Below, in pieces: positions 36,014-44,925 of a stretch of 64,000 nt of DNA. Origin of the DNA: Rhodococcus qingshengii JCM 15477 (GTDB lineage Bacteria; Actinomycetota; Actinomycetes; Mycobacteriales; Mycobacteriaceae); contig NZ_CP096563.1 in NCBI RefSeq assembly GCF_023221595.1, forward strand, positions 3,987,501 to 4,051,500, read 5' to 3'. Positions within the stretch are counted from its first letter, which is position 1; each line of letters starts with the position of its first letter. Below the pieces are notes generated by a model. The model was not told where the DNA came from. It searched no databases and worked only from the letters and a program-made list of their open reading frames with translations. Position numbers and translations under genes: made by a program.

Positions 36014-37449
36014 GCGGGGTCCTTTCCGAACAGCGTGCGGGCGGCGCCTGCGGTCACGACGGATCCCGTCACCACCACACCCGCCCCTGATACGGCCTCA
36101 CCGGGTTCGGCGACCTGCTCGGCGATTTCGATCGCGACTTCCAAGGCGTCGGCAAGCACCGGCGCAACGACGACGCGCTCGTCGCCGAACTTCGCGACGG
36201 CGATGTTCGCCAGTTCTTCGACGTCCATCGCCCGGGGTGACCCGTTGTGGGTGACGACGATCTCGTCGAAGACGGATTCGAATGCAGTCAAGATGGCGTC
36301 GACGTCCTTGTCCGCCATGACGCTGACCACTCCCACGAGCTTGCGGAAGTCGAACTCGGCGGACAGTGCGGCCGCGAGAGCGCGAGCACCGTCTGGATTG
36401 TGGGCGGCGTCGAGAAAGACCGTCGGCGCACTCCGAACACGTTCGAGGCGACCGGGATTGACGACCGAGGCGAACCCGTTGCGGATTGCATCCTGATCCA
36501 GTTGTCGATCCGGACCGGCACCGAAGAACGCTTCTACGGCAGCGAGCGCGAGCGCGGCGTTGCGCGCCTGATGCTCACCGTGAAGGGGGAGGAAGATGTC
36601 GGTGTACACACCGCTCAAGCCTTGAAGTTCGAGCTGCTGTCCGCCCACCGCGATCTGGCGAGCAAGCACCTTGAACTCCGAGCCTTCACGAGCGACCGCG
36701 GCCTCCACCTCGACAGCACGCCGCAGCAATACCTCCATGACTTCGGGAGTCTGCTCGGCGATGATCGCGACGGTGTCCACCGGAACCAGGTCCTCGCGGC
36801 CCTTCTTGATGATCCCGGCCTTCTCCTCCGCGATCCCGGCCAGGTCGGTGCCCAGGTACTCGGCGTGATCGAGGCTGATCGGGGTGATCACCGCAACCTG
36901 CCCGTCGATCACGTTGGTGGCGTCCCAGCGTCCGCCGAGGCCGACCTCGACCACGGCGACGTCGACCGGCGCCTCCGCGAAGGCCGCATAGGCCATGGCG
37001 GTGAGCACTTCGAACTTGCTCATCGCCGGTCCCCCGGCTTCCTCCGACTGTGCGTCGATCATCTGCACGTACGGCTCGATCTCGCGGAACGTGTCCACGT
37101 AGAGCCGCGGCGAGATCGGATGACCGTCGATGCTGATCCGCTCGGTCGCGATCTGCAGATGAGGGCTGGTGGTTCGCCCGGTGCGACGATGCAGAGCCGT
37201 CATCAACGAATCGATCATGCGCGTTACCGACGTCTTACCGTTGGTTCCCGTGACGTGCACCGACGGATAGTTGTGCTGAGGCGAGCCCAGGACATCCATG
37301 AGCGCCTCGATACGAGTCAGTGACGGCTCGATCTTGGTCTCGGGCCAACGCTTGTCGAGTTCTGCTTCCACCAGCGCCAGTTCGGCGATGTCGACCGGAG
37401 TCGGAACCGAACTCTGAGCGTCGAATTGGGACGGTTCGTACGAACTCAC
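36010..37449 (-). CDS. folC: Bifunctional folylpolyglutamate synthase/dihydrofolate synthase
   Basis: The 479-residue ATP-dependent ligase adds glutamate to dihydropteroate and then further gamma-linked glutamates to folates. The P-loop is [20 protein letters not shown] near residue 64-83. The family loop is [16 protein letters not shown], and the second domain starts near residue 300 with [28 protein letters not shown]. It is a Mur-ligase relative. The start overlaps the valS stop by four bases. Confidence 0.96.
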   Translation of the reverse strand: MSSYEPSQFDAQSSVPTPVDIAELALVEAELDKRWPETKIEPSLTRIEALMDVLGSPQHNYPSVHVTGTNGKTSVTRMIDSLMTALHRRTGRTTSPHLQIATERISIDGHPISPRLYVDTFREIEPYVQMIDAQSEEAGGPAMSKFEVLTAMAYAAFAEAPVDVAVVEVGLGGRWDATNVIDGQVAVITPISLDHAEYLGTDLAGIAEEKAGIIKKGREDLVPVDTVAIIAEQTPEVMEVLLRRAVEVEAAVAREGSEFKVLARQIAVGGQQLELQGLSGVYTDIFLPLHGEHQARNAALALAAVEAFFGAGPDRQLDQDAIRNGFASVVNPGRLERVRSAPTVFLDAAHNPDGARALAAALSAEFDFRKLVGVVSVMADKDVDAILTAFESVFDEIVVTHNGSPRAMDVEELANIAVAKFGDERVVVAPVLADALEVAIEIAEQVAEPGEAVSGAGVVVTGSVVTAGAARTLFGKDPA

Positions 37450-40130
37450 TTGTCGGCCAACTCCTTCAGACGTCCCGTGATGCGCTCGATCTCTTCGACG
37501 GCGATCTGGCGACGTGTCTTGATCTTGTCGACGACGGCGTCGGGCGCCTTCGCCAGGAAGGCCTCGTTCGCCAGCTTGTTGTCAGCGGTGACGAGCTCCT
37601 TCTGCGCTGCCGCGAGGTCCTTTTCGAGCCGCTTCTTCTCCGCGCCGAGGTCGATGGTGCCCGAGGTGTCGATGTCGACAGTGACGGTGCCCTGGCTCAG
37701 GCGCACCTCGACGGAGATCGACGCGGTGAATCCCTCTTCGGGTTCGGTCAGCTTGGCCAGCGCCGCCACGTAGGCGAACTGGCCGTCCATGCCGGCCTCC
37801 GAGAGCCCGGACGCACGAGCCGGGACCTTCTGGGAAGGCTTGAGTCCCTGATCGTTTCGGAATCGTCGCACCTCGGTGATCAGCTTCTGCGTGTCTTCGA
37901 TCCTGGTTGCGGCCTGGGCGTCGACTGCCTCACCGGACAACACGGGCCATTCGGCGACGACCACGGACTCGCCGCCGGTGAGCACCTTCCACAGGGTTTC
38001 GGTCACGAACGGAATGACCGGGTGCAGGAGGCGGAGCAGTGCATCGAGAACGTTGCCGAGCACGGCGCGGGTGTTCGCGGCGACGGCCTCGTCGGCGGCG
38101 AACTGCACCTTGGCGAGTTCGAGGTACCAGTCACAGACCTCGTCCCACGCGAAGTGGAACAGGCCTTCGCACGCCTTGCTGAACTCGTAGCGATCGAATG
38201 CGGCGTCCGCCTCGGCCTGGACCGTGTCGAGACGGTCGAGGATCCAACGATCGGCGTCGGTCAGTTCGCTTCGAGCGGGCAGCGGCGCGGGAGCAGCGCC
38301 GTTCATCAGAGCGAACTTGGTCGCGTTGAACAACTTGGTCGCGAAGTTGCGCGAGGACTGCGCCGAATCCTCACCGACGGACAGGTCGCTGCCCGGGTTG
38401 GCGCCGCGTGCAAGTGTGAATCGCAGGGCGTCGGCGCCGAAACGATCGACCCAGTCGAGTGGGTCGATACCGTTGCCGCGAGACTTCGACATCTTCTTGC
38501 CGTACTGATCGCGGACCAGTCCGTGCAGGAACACGTCCTTGAACGGCATCTGCGCGCCGGACTTACCCGGACCGGCGGTGATCGACTCGTCCTCGGACAC
38601 GTAAGTGCCGAACATCATCATGCGGGCGACCCAGAAGAACAGGATGTCGTAGCCGGTGACGAGAACACTGGTGGGATAGAACTTTTCGAGTTCGGGCGTG
38701 TTGTCCGGCCAGCCCATCGTCGAGAAGGGCCACAGTCCGGAGGAGAACCAGGTATCGAGGACGTCGGGATCCTGGACCCAGCCTTCCGGCGCCGTTTCGT
38801 CGGGACCGAAGCACGCAACTTCACCCTCGGGGCCGTACCAGACCGGAATGCGGTGACCCCACCAGAGTTGACGGGAAATGCACCAGTCATGCATGTTGTC
38901 GACCCAGTCGAACCAGCGTGGCTCCTGGCTCGCCGGGTGAATGACGGTGTCCCCGTTGCGAACCGCGTCACCCGCAGCCTTGGCGAGCGTCTCGACCTTG
39001 ACCCACCACTGCAACGAGAGACGAGGCTCGATGGCCTCGCCACTGCGCTCGGAGTGCCCGACGCTGTGCAGGTACGGGCGCTTCTCGGCGACGACGCGTC
39101 CCTGCTCGGCGAGAGCTTCGCGAACCTTGACGCGAGCCTCGAAGCGGTCCATTCCGTCGAATTCGGTTCCGGTGTCGGCAATCTTGCCGGTCTTGTCCAT
39201 GATTGTGGGCATCGGCAGGTTGTGCCGCAGGCCCATCTCGAAGTCGTTGGGATCGTGAGCCGGCGTGATCTTCACAGCGCCGGTTCCGAACTCGGGGTCG
39301 ACGTAGTCGTCGGCGATGATCGGGATCTGACGCCCGGTGAACGGATGATCGAGAGTGGTGCCGATGAGGTGCTTGTAGCGCTCGTCCTCGGGATGGACCG
39401 CTACTGCGGTGTCACCGAGCATCGTCTCGACGCGAGTGGTCGCGACGATGACGTGCGGCTCGTTGTCGTCGAGCGAGCCGTAGCGCAGGGAAACCAGCTC
39501 ACCCTCGACGTCCTCGAACTTCACCTCGATGTCGGAGATCGCGGTCTGCAGCACCGGCGACCAGTTCACGAGACGCTCGGCGCGGTAGATCAGGCCCTCG
39601 TCGAACATGCGCTTGAAGACGGTCTGGACGGCGCGGGAGAGGCCCTCGTCCATCGTGAAACGATCACGACTCCAGTCGACGCCGTCACCGATGCGCCGCA
39701 TCTGGCCACCGATGGTTCCACCGGATTCGCGCTTCCAGTCCCAGACCTTGTCGATGAACAGCTCGCGGCCGAAATCTTCCTTGGTCTTTCCGTCGGCAGC
39801 GAGTTGCTTCTCGACGACGGACTGCGTGGCGATACCGGCGTGGTCCATGCCTGGCAGCCACAGCACCTCGTAGCCCTGCATCCGCTTGCGACGGCTGAGC
39901 ACGTCCATGAGGGTGTGATCCAGGGCATGGCCCATGTGCAGGCTGCCGGTGACGTTCGGGGGCGGCAGCACGATGGAGTAGCCGGGCTTGTCGCTGGTCG
40001 CGTCGGCCTGGAAGTACCCGGCGTCTACCCAGCCTTGATACAGATCGGCCTCTACCGCGCTGGGGTCCCAGCTCTTGGGTAGGGCGTCGGCGGGGGTCTG
40101 GGGGTTCTCTGGAGCTGCACTGGTCACCAC
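37446..40130 (-). CDS. valS: Valine--tRNA ligase
   Basis: The 894-residue class I synthetase attaches valine to tRNA-Val. The HIGH-type motif is [17 protein letters not shown] near residue 53, and the KMSKS loop is [21 protein letters not shown] near 545. The editing domain lies between, and a C-terminal coiled-coil arm ([33 protein letters not shown]) is present. The long opposite-strand frame here is only an antisense reading. It is the first gene of valS-folC-DUF4233-ndk. No T-box leader is evident in the 169 bases upstream. Confidence 0.98.
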   Translation of the reverse strand: MVTSAAPENPQTPADALPKSWDPSAVEADLYQGWVDAGYFQADATSDKPGYSIVLPPPNVTGSLHMGHALDHTLMDVLSRRKRMQGYEVLWLPGMDHAGIATQSVVEKQLAADGKTKEDFGRELFIDKVWDWKRESGGTIGGQMRRIGDGVDWSRDRFTMDEGLSRAVQTVFKRMFDEGLIYRAERLVNWSPVLQTAISDIEVKFEDVEGELVSLRYGSLDDNEPHVIVATTRVETMLGDTAVAVHPEDERYKHLIGTTLDHPFTGRQIPIIADDYVDPEFGTGAVKITPAHDPNDFEMGLRHNLPMPTIMDKTGKIADTGTEFDGMDRFEARVKVREALAEQGRVVAEKRPYLHSVGHSERSGEAIEPRLSLQWWVKVETLAKAAGDAVRNGDTVIHPASQEPRWFDWVDNMHDWCISRQLWWGHRIPVWYGPEGEVACFGPDETAPEGWVQDPDVLDTWFSSGLWPFSTMGWPDNTPELEKFYPTSVLVTGYDILFFWVARMMMFGTYVSEDESITAGPGKSGAQMPFKDVFLHGLVRDQYGKKMSKSRGNGIDPLDWVDRFGADALRFTLARGANPGSDLSVGEDSAQSSRNFATKLFNATKFALMNGAAPAPLPARSELTDADRWILDRLDTVQAEADAAFDRYEFSKACEGLFHFAWDEVCDWYLELAKVQFAADEAVAANTRAVLGNVLDALLRLLHPVIPFVTETLWKVLTGGESVVVAEWPVLSGEAVDAQAATRIEDTQKLITEVRRFRNDQGLKPSQKVPARASGLSEAGMDGQFAYVAALAKLTEPEEGFTASISVEVRLSQGTVTVDIDTSGTIDLGAEKKRLEKDLAAAQKELVTADNKLANEAFLAKAPDAVVDKIKTRRQIAVEEIERITGRLKELADK

Positions 40131-40299
40131 TTGATCCTAATGACTCCCCCGTCGTGAACGAATTCGCCCGTCGGCCGCCGCAGCGCACACGAACGACTGC
40201 CCCGCAGTCCGGGGTCAGCCGAACAAACGATATTCACCGATCCGCTCCGCTGACAGGATCGCTCTGAAGGACGACCGACCAACGACCTGTGGAGCAAAT

Positions 40300-41001
40300 A
40301 TGTTGAACAACTGGAGTTCTCGCCGTCCCGGCGTTCGAACCTTGGCGGCGGCCGCGACGATCGGAGCCGCGGTTGCCCTCGTGCTTCCGGCGACTGCGTC
40401 TGCTGCCCCCGGCATCGAAGAAAGTGTGCAAGGAAGCATCGACAGTGGCAGCGCCACGATCAACGGAAGCGTCGGCGATATCGGGAACGACATCGCAAAC
40501 GGCATCGCCAGCGGCAGCGTGGGTGACATCGTCGGCGGGATCGCCACTGGGAACCTCAACGACGTCCTCGGCGGCCTGAACGCCGGCTCGACCAGCGCGA
40601 CGGACATCGTCAACGGCCTGGCCAGTGGCAACGTCAGGGACATTCTCAGTGGCCTGGCCAGCGGCAGCGGCGGCGGCGGATCGTTTGCGCCCACGCAGCG
40701 CTGCGACGCCTCGACCGTCTCGGGCGGCGCAGGAATCACCAGCACCAAGCACGAACTCGGCCGCGGTGGCCCGACCTCGTTCGTGCTCGGCTACGAGACC
40801 GAAAACGTCCCGGACCTGATCGAGGTGTACTACGAAGGTCGGTTGATCCACAGCACCGGATACATCGGCGACAACATCAACGAGGGAACTGGTTCAGCTG
40901 TCGTCAACGTGCCCGCCGGTGGGGCGTCGTCCGTTCTGGTTCGCGTCACGGGCCCTGACCACACCGAGTGGTCGTACACCGTTCGTTGCCCCGGCGCCTG
41001 A
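40300..41001 (+). CDS. Secreted protein with Gly/Asp-Ile repeats and a C-terminal beta domain
   Basis: I do not recognise a named family. The 233-residue product has a Sec signal peptide with predicted cleavage after ATASA at residue 35. Residues 55-122 contain about five imperfect repeats of 12 or so residues with the pattern G-[SN]-[VL]-x-D-[IV]-x-x-G-[IL]-[AN]-[ST], for example GSVGDIVGGIAT and GNVRDILSGLAS. A GSGGGGS linker follows, then a beta-rich domain (about 130-233) with VPDLIEVYYEGRLIHSTGYI, bounded by Cys135 and Cys230, which may form a disulphide. It is divergent from valS and ends before a strong terminator. Confidence 0.8.
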   Translation: MLNNWSSRRPGVRTLAAAATIGAAVALVLPATASAAPGIEESVQGSIDSGSATINGSVGDIGNDIANGIASGSVGDIVGGIATGNLNDVLGGLNAGSTSATDIVNGLASGNVRDILSGLASGSGGGGSFAPTQRCDASTVSGGAGITSTKHELGRGGPTSFVLGYETENVPDLIEVYYEGRLIHSTGYIGDNINEGTGSAVVNVPAGGASSVLVRVTGPDHTEWSYTVRCPGA

Positions 41002-41030
41002 TTCCGGTCCGGATCCACGCGAAGACGCTC

Positions 41031-41064
41031 GTGCCTCGTTCGGTGTTTCATCCGAACGAGGCAC
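41031..41064. terminator. Bidirectional terminator between the secreted protein and S9 peptidase genes
   Basis: GTGCCTCGTTCGG (41031-41043) pairs perfectly with CCGAACGAGGCAC (41052-41064) around an eight-base loop. It lies between two convergent genes, 29 bases after one stop and nine bases from the other. Confidence 0.85.
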
Positions 41065-41072
41065 GCGCGGGT

Positions 41073-43109
41073 TCAGCCCAGAATCTCCGGTAGCGCGACA
41101 TCTTCGCCGAGAACGTGCTCGGAGAGGAACGCGGTGACCACCTCGTACCAGATCTTGGTGTGCTGCGGCTTGAGCACCCAATGATTCTCGTCGGGGAAGT
41201 AGAGGAAGCGATGGTCCGTTTTCCCGTCGTCGTCGGCGGGCAGACCTGACTCGGCAAGCAGTTCGTACCAGAGTCGCAAGCCCTCACCGATCGGAACCCG
41301 GTAGTCCTTGTCGCCATGGATGACCAGCATCGGAGTCGTGATGTCCGCGACGTACAGATGCGGCGAATTCTCGACGGCCATCTCAGGCGACATCTCGCGC
41401 TGCCAGTACCAGGCAGCGTCCGTCGTCGGGCCGAATTGATCGAGTGCCCACAGACTCGCGTGGGTGACGATGGCGTCGAAACGGTTGGTATGTCCGGCAA
41501 TCCAGTTGGCCATGTAACCACCGAACGAACCACCCATCGCGCCGGTTCGCTTGGGGTCGATCTCGGGCTGGGCGACAGCAGCATCGGTGATCGCCATCAG
41601 ATCGGTGAAGGGCGCCTTGCCCCACTGACCCCACCCCCGCTGGACGAAGTCCTGGCCGTATCCGGTCGAGAGCGCGGGATCTGGTAGCAGTACTGCATAG
41701 CCCTTGGCGACGAGCAGCCACGGATTCCACCGCCAGGACCAGGTGTTCCACGAACCGAGTGGGCCGCCGTGGACCCAGAGAAGCAATGGCACCGGTGCAT
41801 GCGGCGCGGCGCCCGTCGGCAGCGCCAACCAGCTACGCACCGTCGAACCGTCCTCGGCACGCGCGGTGATCTCGGTCAGTGTTCCCGGCAGCTCCGGCAA
41901 AGTGTCGGGCCCACGAAGTGCGGTGATCTCACCTGATCGCAGATCGACCCGCACCACGTGCGGGGGCGCTTCGTACGAGGCTCGCAACGCGTAGATCGAC
42001 TCACCGTCCGGCGCCACTCGAACGTCGGTGTACGCCGCGTCGTCGGCTGTCAGGCGCACTGGTTGGCCCCACAGGTCGATGGTGAAGATCGGACCGCGGC
42101 CGCCGTCGTCAGCGGTGACGACCAGCCCGGATCCGTCGGGTAGCCAGGCAAGTGAGGTAGGCCAGCGATCCCAGCCGTCGGCGACGCCGGTCACGGCACC
42201 GGATCCGAAGTCGTAGAGCTGCAGAGTCATTCGTGGTGCGGACTCCGGTGTGGTGAGTGTCTCCCGGATGAACGCGAGCTTGGTTCCGTCCGGCGAGAGC
42301 ACCGGGTTGTAGACGTCCGCGTCGGCCTCGTCGACAAGCCTGACTCGGTCACCGGTCACCGTGTCGATCCGAACCAACGTCGATCGGCGGGCGGCACTCG
42401 CATCGCCGACAGTCCACGTGGTCACGACGAAGAGACCATCGTCGGAAATCGTGGTCGACGTCTCCCGCAGCGCTGCGCCTGCCGTCGGTGTGATGTCCCG
42501 CAACTCGACGGATTCCTTCGAATCCGTCTCGGCCACAACCAGATGCGGATGATCGGGGCCCAGGTCGTGGTCCCAGTGGCGCACCGGATAACCGGTGTGC
42601 AGCATCGCCGTGACTTTCTTGTCCTTGCGCGCCGATCGCACCTGATCGTCCTGGTCGAGGCTGATCGCCGAAGCCATGACCGACGTCTGGGCCACGAACG
42701 TCGGCGCCGCCTTCGCCGCTGATACCGACGAGACACCACCGGGACGCGAGATCAGCAGCTGAGCTTCTCCGCCCGCCGCTGGTAGGCGCCAGAGTGCTGG
42801 TTGCGGATCACTCTCGCCCGGCACGGCTCGCGTGGCAGTGAAGAGCACGTCGCCGTCGAACGCGAAGGCAGCACCGGACTCGCTGGTCGAACCCCAGGTC
42901 AACCGACGCGCAGGACGCCGGCCTTCCGGGTCGATCTCCCACAACGAGGACACGTATTCGGCGCTCTTGTCGTCGAGAACGGCGCGCGCGCAGATCAGCA
43001 GCGAGCCGTCAGGTGACAACACCAGGCCGGACAACCTGGCCAGAGCGATGTAGTCGTCGAGTTCGTCGAACGGTGTGCCTGCGTGGAGCTCGGGAATCTG
43101 GGTCACCAC
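41073..43109 (-). CDS. S9 family peptidase (prolyl oligopeptidase/acylaminoacyl peptidase type)
   Basis: The 678-residue protein has an N-terminal beta-propeller (about 20-400, with WD40-like repeats such as NPVLSPDGTKLAFIRE and DVRVAPDGESIYALRA). The C-terminal alpha/beta-hydrolase domain has the nucleophile Ser in GAMGGSFGGYMANW, the Asp in VIHGDKDYRVPIGEGLRLW and the His in PDENHWVLKPQH. No signal peptide is seen, so it is probably cytoplasmic. Such enzymes cleave short peptides or acylated N-terminal residues. It lies nine bases after a GNAT acetyltransferase gene, which may be co-transcribed. Confidence 0.93.
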   Translation of the reverse strand: MVTQIPELHAGTPFDELDDYIALARLSGLVLSPDGSLLICARAVLDDKSAEYVSSLWEIDPEGRRPARRLTWGSTSESGAAFAFDGDVLFTATRAVPGESDPQPALWRLPAAGGEAQLLISRPGGVSSVSAAKAAPTFVAQTSVMASAISLDQDDQVRSARKDKKVTAMLHTGYPVRHWDHDLGPDHPHLVVAETDSKESVELRDITPTAGAALRETSTTISDDGLFVVTTWTVGDASAARRSTLVRIDTVTGDRVRLVDEADADVYNPVLSPDGTKLAFIRETLTTPESAPRMTLQLYDFGSGAVTGVADGWDRWPTSLAWLPDGSGLVVTADDGGRGPIFTIDLWGQPVRLTADDAAYTDVRVAPDGESIYALRASYEAPPHVVRVDLRSGEITALRGPDTLPELPGTLTEITARAEDGSTVRSWLALPTGAAPHAPVPLLLWVHGGPLGSWNTWSWRWNPWLLVAKGYAVLLPDPALSTGYGQDFVQRGWGQWGKAPFTDLMAITDAAVAQPEIDPKRTGAMGGSFGGYMANWIAGHTNRFDAIVTHASLWALDQFGPTTDAAWYWQREMSPEMAVENSPHLYVADITTPMLVIHGDKDYRVPIGEGLRLWYELLAESGLPADDDGKTDHRFLYFPDENHWVLKPQHTKIWYEVVTAFLSEHVLGEDVALPEILG

Positions 43110-43118
43110 TAGTTCGTA

Positions 43119-43733
43119 TCACGCGCCCCGCGGTTGACGCATCATTGCGTAGATCGTCGGCCCGCCGCCTGGCATGACGATGTCACGGGTCACTTCGAAA
43201 CCGAAGCGGTTGTAGTACGGGATGTTCGATTCCTTGCTGCTCTCGAGGTAAGCGTCGACATGTTGACGGTCACAACGCTCCAACCGAGAGTTCAGCAGCG
43301 CTTTGCCGTATCCCCCACCGCGCGCCGCGCTGCCGGTCCCGACGGTCGCGAGATACCAGTGCGGCGAATTCGGGTGTGCTCCTTCGAGAACGGAGCTGAC
43401 CTCGGCCGCGTGTCGAAGCCCCCTGCCGAAGACACGCACCATTGCGGGCAGGCTCACGAGCCCGGAAATCCACGACTGCTTCCACCGCCCCGGCGGATCC
43501 CACAGAGTTGCCCCGCCGATCAGGCCGTTGTCGTCGGTGGCCACCTCGACGCCGCCCCCGGCGAGGTGGTGGTAACGAGCTTCTGCGGCAAACAGTTTCG
43601 TCAGGCGATCAGCCCTGGTGGCCTCGTCCGGCAACATCCACGCCATCAAGGGATCATCTTCGAACGCCTCGGCCAACACTGCCGACAGTGCCGGAATATC
43701 GGATCGGACAGCCGGCCGTACGTGTACACCCAT
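43119..43733 (-). CDS. GNAT family N-acetyltransferase
   Basis: The 204-residue protein begins VHVRPAVRSDIPALSAVLAEAFEDDPLMAWMLPDE, and the acetyl-CoA loop is RGGGYGKALLNSRLERCDRQ near residue 138-157. YLESSKESNIPYYNRFGFEVTRDIVMPGGGPTIYAMMR is the usual C-terminal GNAT section. The substrate is not predictable. It is the upstream neighbour of the S9 peptidase with a nine-base gap; an acetyltransferase encoded with a possible acylaminoacyl peptidase is a suggestive but unproven link. Confidence 0.9.
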   Translation of the reverse strand: MGVHVRPAVRSDIPALSAVLAEAFEDDPLMAWMLPDEATRADRLTKLFAAEARYHHLAGGGVEVATDDNGLIGGATLWDPPGRWKQSWISGLVSLPAMVRVFGRGLRHAAEVSSVLEGAHPNSPHWYLATVGTGSAARGGGYGKALLNSRLERCDRQHVDAYLESSKESNIPYYNRFGFEVTRDIVMPGGGPTIYAMMRQPRGA

Positions 43734-43796
43734 GAGGCGAGAGTACCGCCGACTGTCCGAATCACTGGACTTTGAACAGCGCTGTCCTTGAACCGA

Positions 43797-44804
43797 TCAG
43801 ACGAGCAAGCCCGCAATCCGCGGCGGAATCTGTTCGAGCGCGTACGGCAAGCTCAGTACGGTGCTCCACGTCATGGCTTCGGCAGCAGCGTCTTCCAGAA
43901 TGATCGCGCGGCCGTCCTTCACGACGTCGAGTTCCTGGTAGATCGGGGTCTTGTCCAGCTCCGCGCGAAGCTTGTCGCCGTAGCCGCCACCGGCGTACCA
44001 GACGAGTACGTCGACGTCCGCGAGCGAGAGTTGCTCGGTGCTGATCTCGGCGAAGTTACCCGTGATCTGATCGGTGACAGGCGGATTCACGAATCCGAGT
44101 TCGGTGAAGAACCGCACCTTCGGGTCTTCCGGTCCGTAGACCCCGAACTGCCCCGGCCCCTTCAACGCGCCGACCAGAACGGTCTTGCCGGCAAACGCCG
44201 GATTGGCCGTCTTCACGTCGGCGAACTTCTGGTCGACGCCGGCGATCAGCTCGGTGGCCTTACCCTGCTGCCCCAACGCTTCGCCGATGATGGTCGTCTG
44301 GTTCTGCCAGGGGATTCCGTAATCCGCGAACTCCTTGGGCTGCGCCACCGTCGGCGCAATGGCACTGAGTTTGTCGTATTGCGCCTGAGTGAGCCCGGAG
44401 TAGGTGCCGACAATGAGGTCGGGTGTCGTGGCAGCGACCTTCTCCATCTGAATGGTGGTGCCCGCAGTTCCGATGATCTCGGGAGTCGCCCCGTTCAGCA
44501 GCGGCTGCGCCCAGGGCCACACTCCGTAGGGGTAATCGCCGTACCAGTCGAAGGTTCCGACCAAGGTCCCACCGAGCGCCAGGATCGCATCTTGATCGTT
44601 GTATCCGACACTGACGATCCGCTGCGGATCCTTGGGCAACTCCGTAGCCCCGAACTTGTGGGTGATCGATTCCGCAGAGTCACCGCTGGGAGGTGTGTCC
44701 TCGTCGTTCGAACTGGAGCAGGCTGCGGCGAATGCCAGCAACGCTCCCGACGTGCCGATCAGAAATCCGCGCCGGGTCAGCCGACCTGCGTCCGTTCGAT
44801 CCAT
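43797..44804 (-). CDS. Iron-siderophore ABC transporter substrate-binding lipoprotein
   Basis: The 335-residue protein carries a twin-arginine signal (LTRRGFLIGTSGALLAFAAAC) with a lipobox Cys at residue 29, so it is predicted to fold before Tat export and be lipid-anchored outside. The mature part is a periplasmic-binding-protein type III (FhuD/FepB-like) domain: QRIVSVGYNDQDAILALGGTLVGTFDW and VEKVAATTPDLIVGTYSGLTQAQYDKLSAIAPTV. No permease or ATPase genes are next to it, so the partner transporter is elsewhere. An IdeR/DtxR-like box lies 30 bases before its start, which points to iron repression. Confidence 0.92.
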   Translation of the reverse strand: MDRTDAGRLTRRGFLIGTSGALLAFAAACSSSNDEDTPPSGDSAESITHKFGATELPKDPQRIVSVGYNDQDAILALGGTLVGTFDWYGDYPYGVWPWAQPLLNGATPEIIGTAGTTIQMEKVAATTPDLIVGTYSGLTQAQYDKLSAIAPTVAQPKEFADYGIPWQNQTTIIGEALGQQGKATELIAGVDQKFADVKTANPAFAGKTVLVGALKGPGQFGVYGPEDPKVRFFTELGFVNPPVTDQITGNFAEISTEQLSLADVDVLVWYAGGGYGDKLRAELDKTPIYQELDVVKDGRAIILEDAAAEAMTWSTVLSLPYALEQIPPRIAGLLV

Positions 44805-44833
44805 GTTCCTACCCCTTAAAGTCTGCTGGTTCG

Positions 44834-44852
44834 GTAGGTAAGGCTAGCCGAT
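44834..44852. promoter_or_regulatory. IdeR/DtxR-type iron box
   Basis: The 19-base site reads GTAGGTAAGGCTAGCCGAT and agrees with the DtxR/IdeR consensus TTAGGTTAGGCTAACCTAA at 14 of 19 positions, including the central AGGCTA. It lies 30 bases upstream of the siderophore-binding protein start (minus strand) and 74 bases upstream of the molybdoenzyme start (plus strand), so it could affect both. Confidence 0.65.
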
Positions 44853-44925
44853 GAAAGCTTCATTCCGGCTAGTTCGACCGGCCCATTCGATGGCAGTACC
44901 GCGCCGTTCGGGCCACTATGGAGAC

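Noticed and set aside
37320..40082. 920-residue open frame on the plus strand opposite valS
   Set aside because: It is an antisense reading of a high-GC coding region. The minus strand encodes an intact ValS with HIGH and KMSKS motifs.
40131..40299. T-box riboswitch for valS
   Set aside because: The gap is short and no T-box consensus or specifier loop could be recognised.
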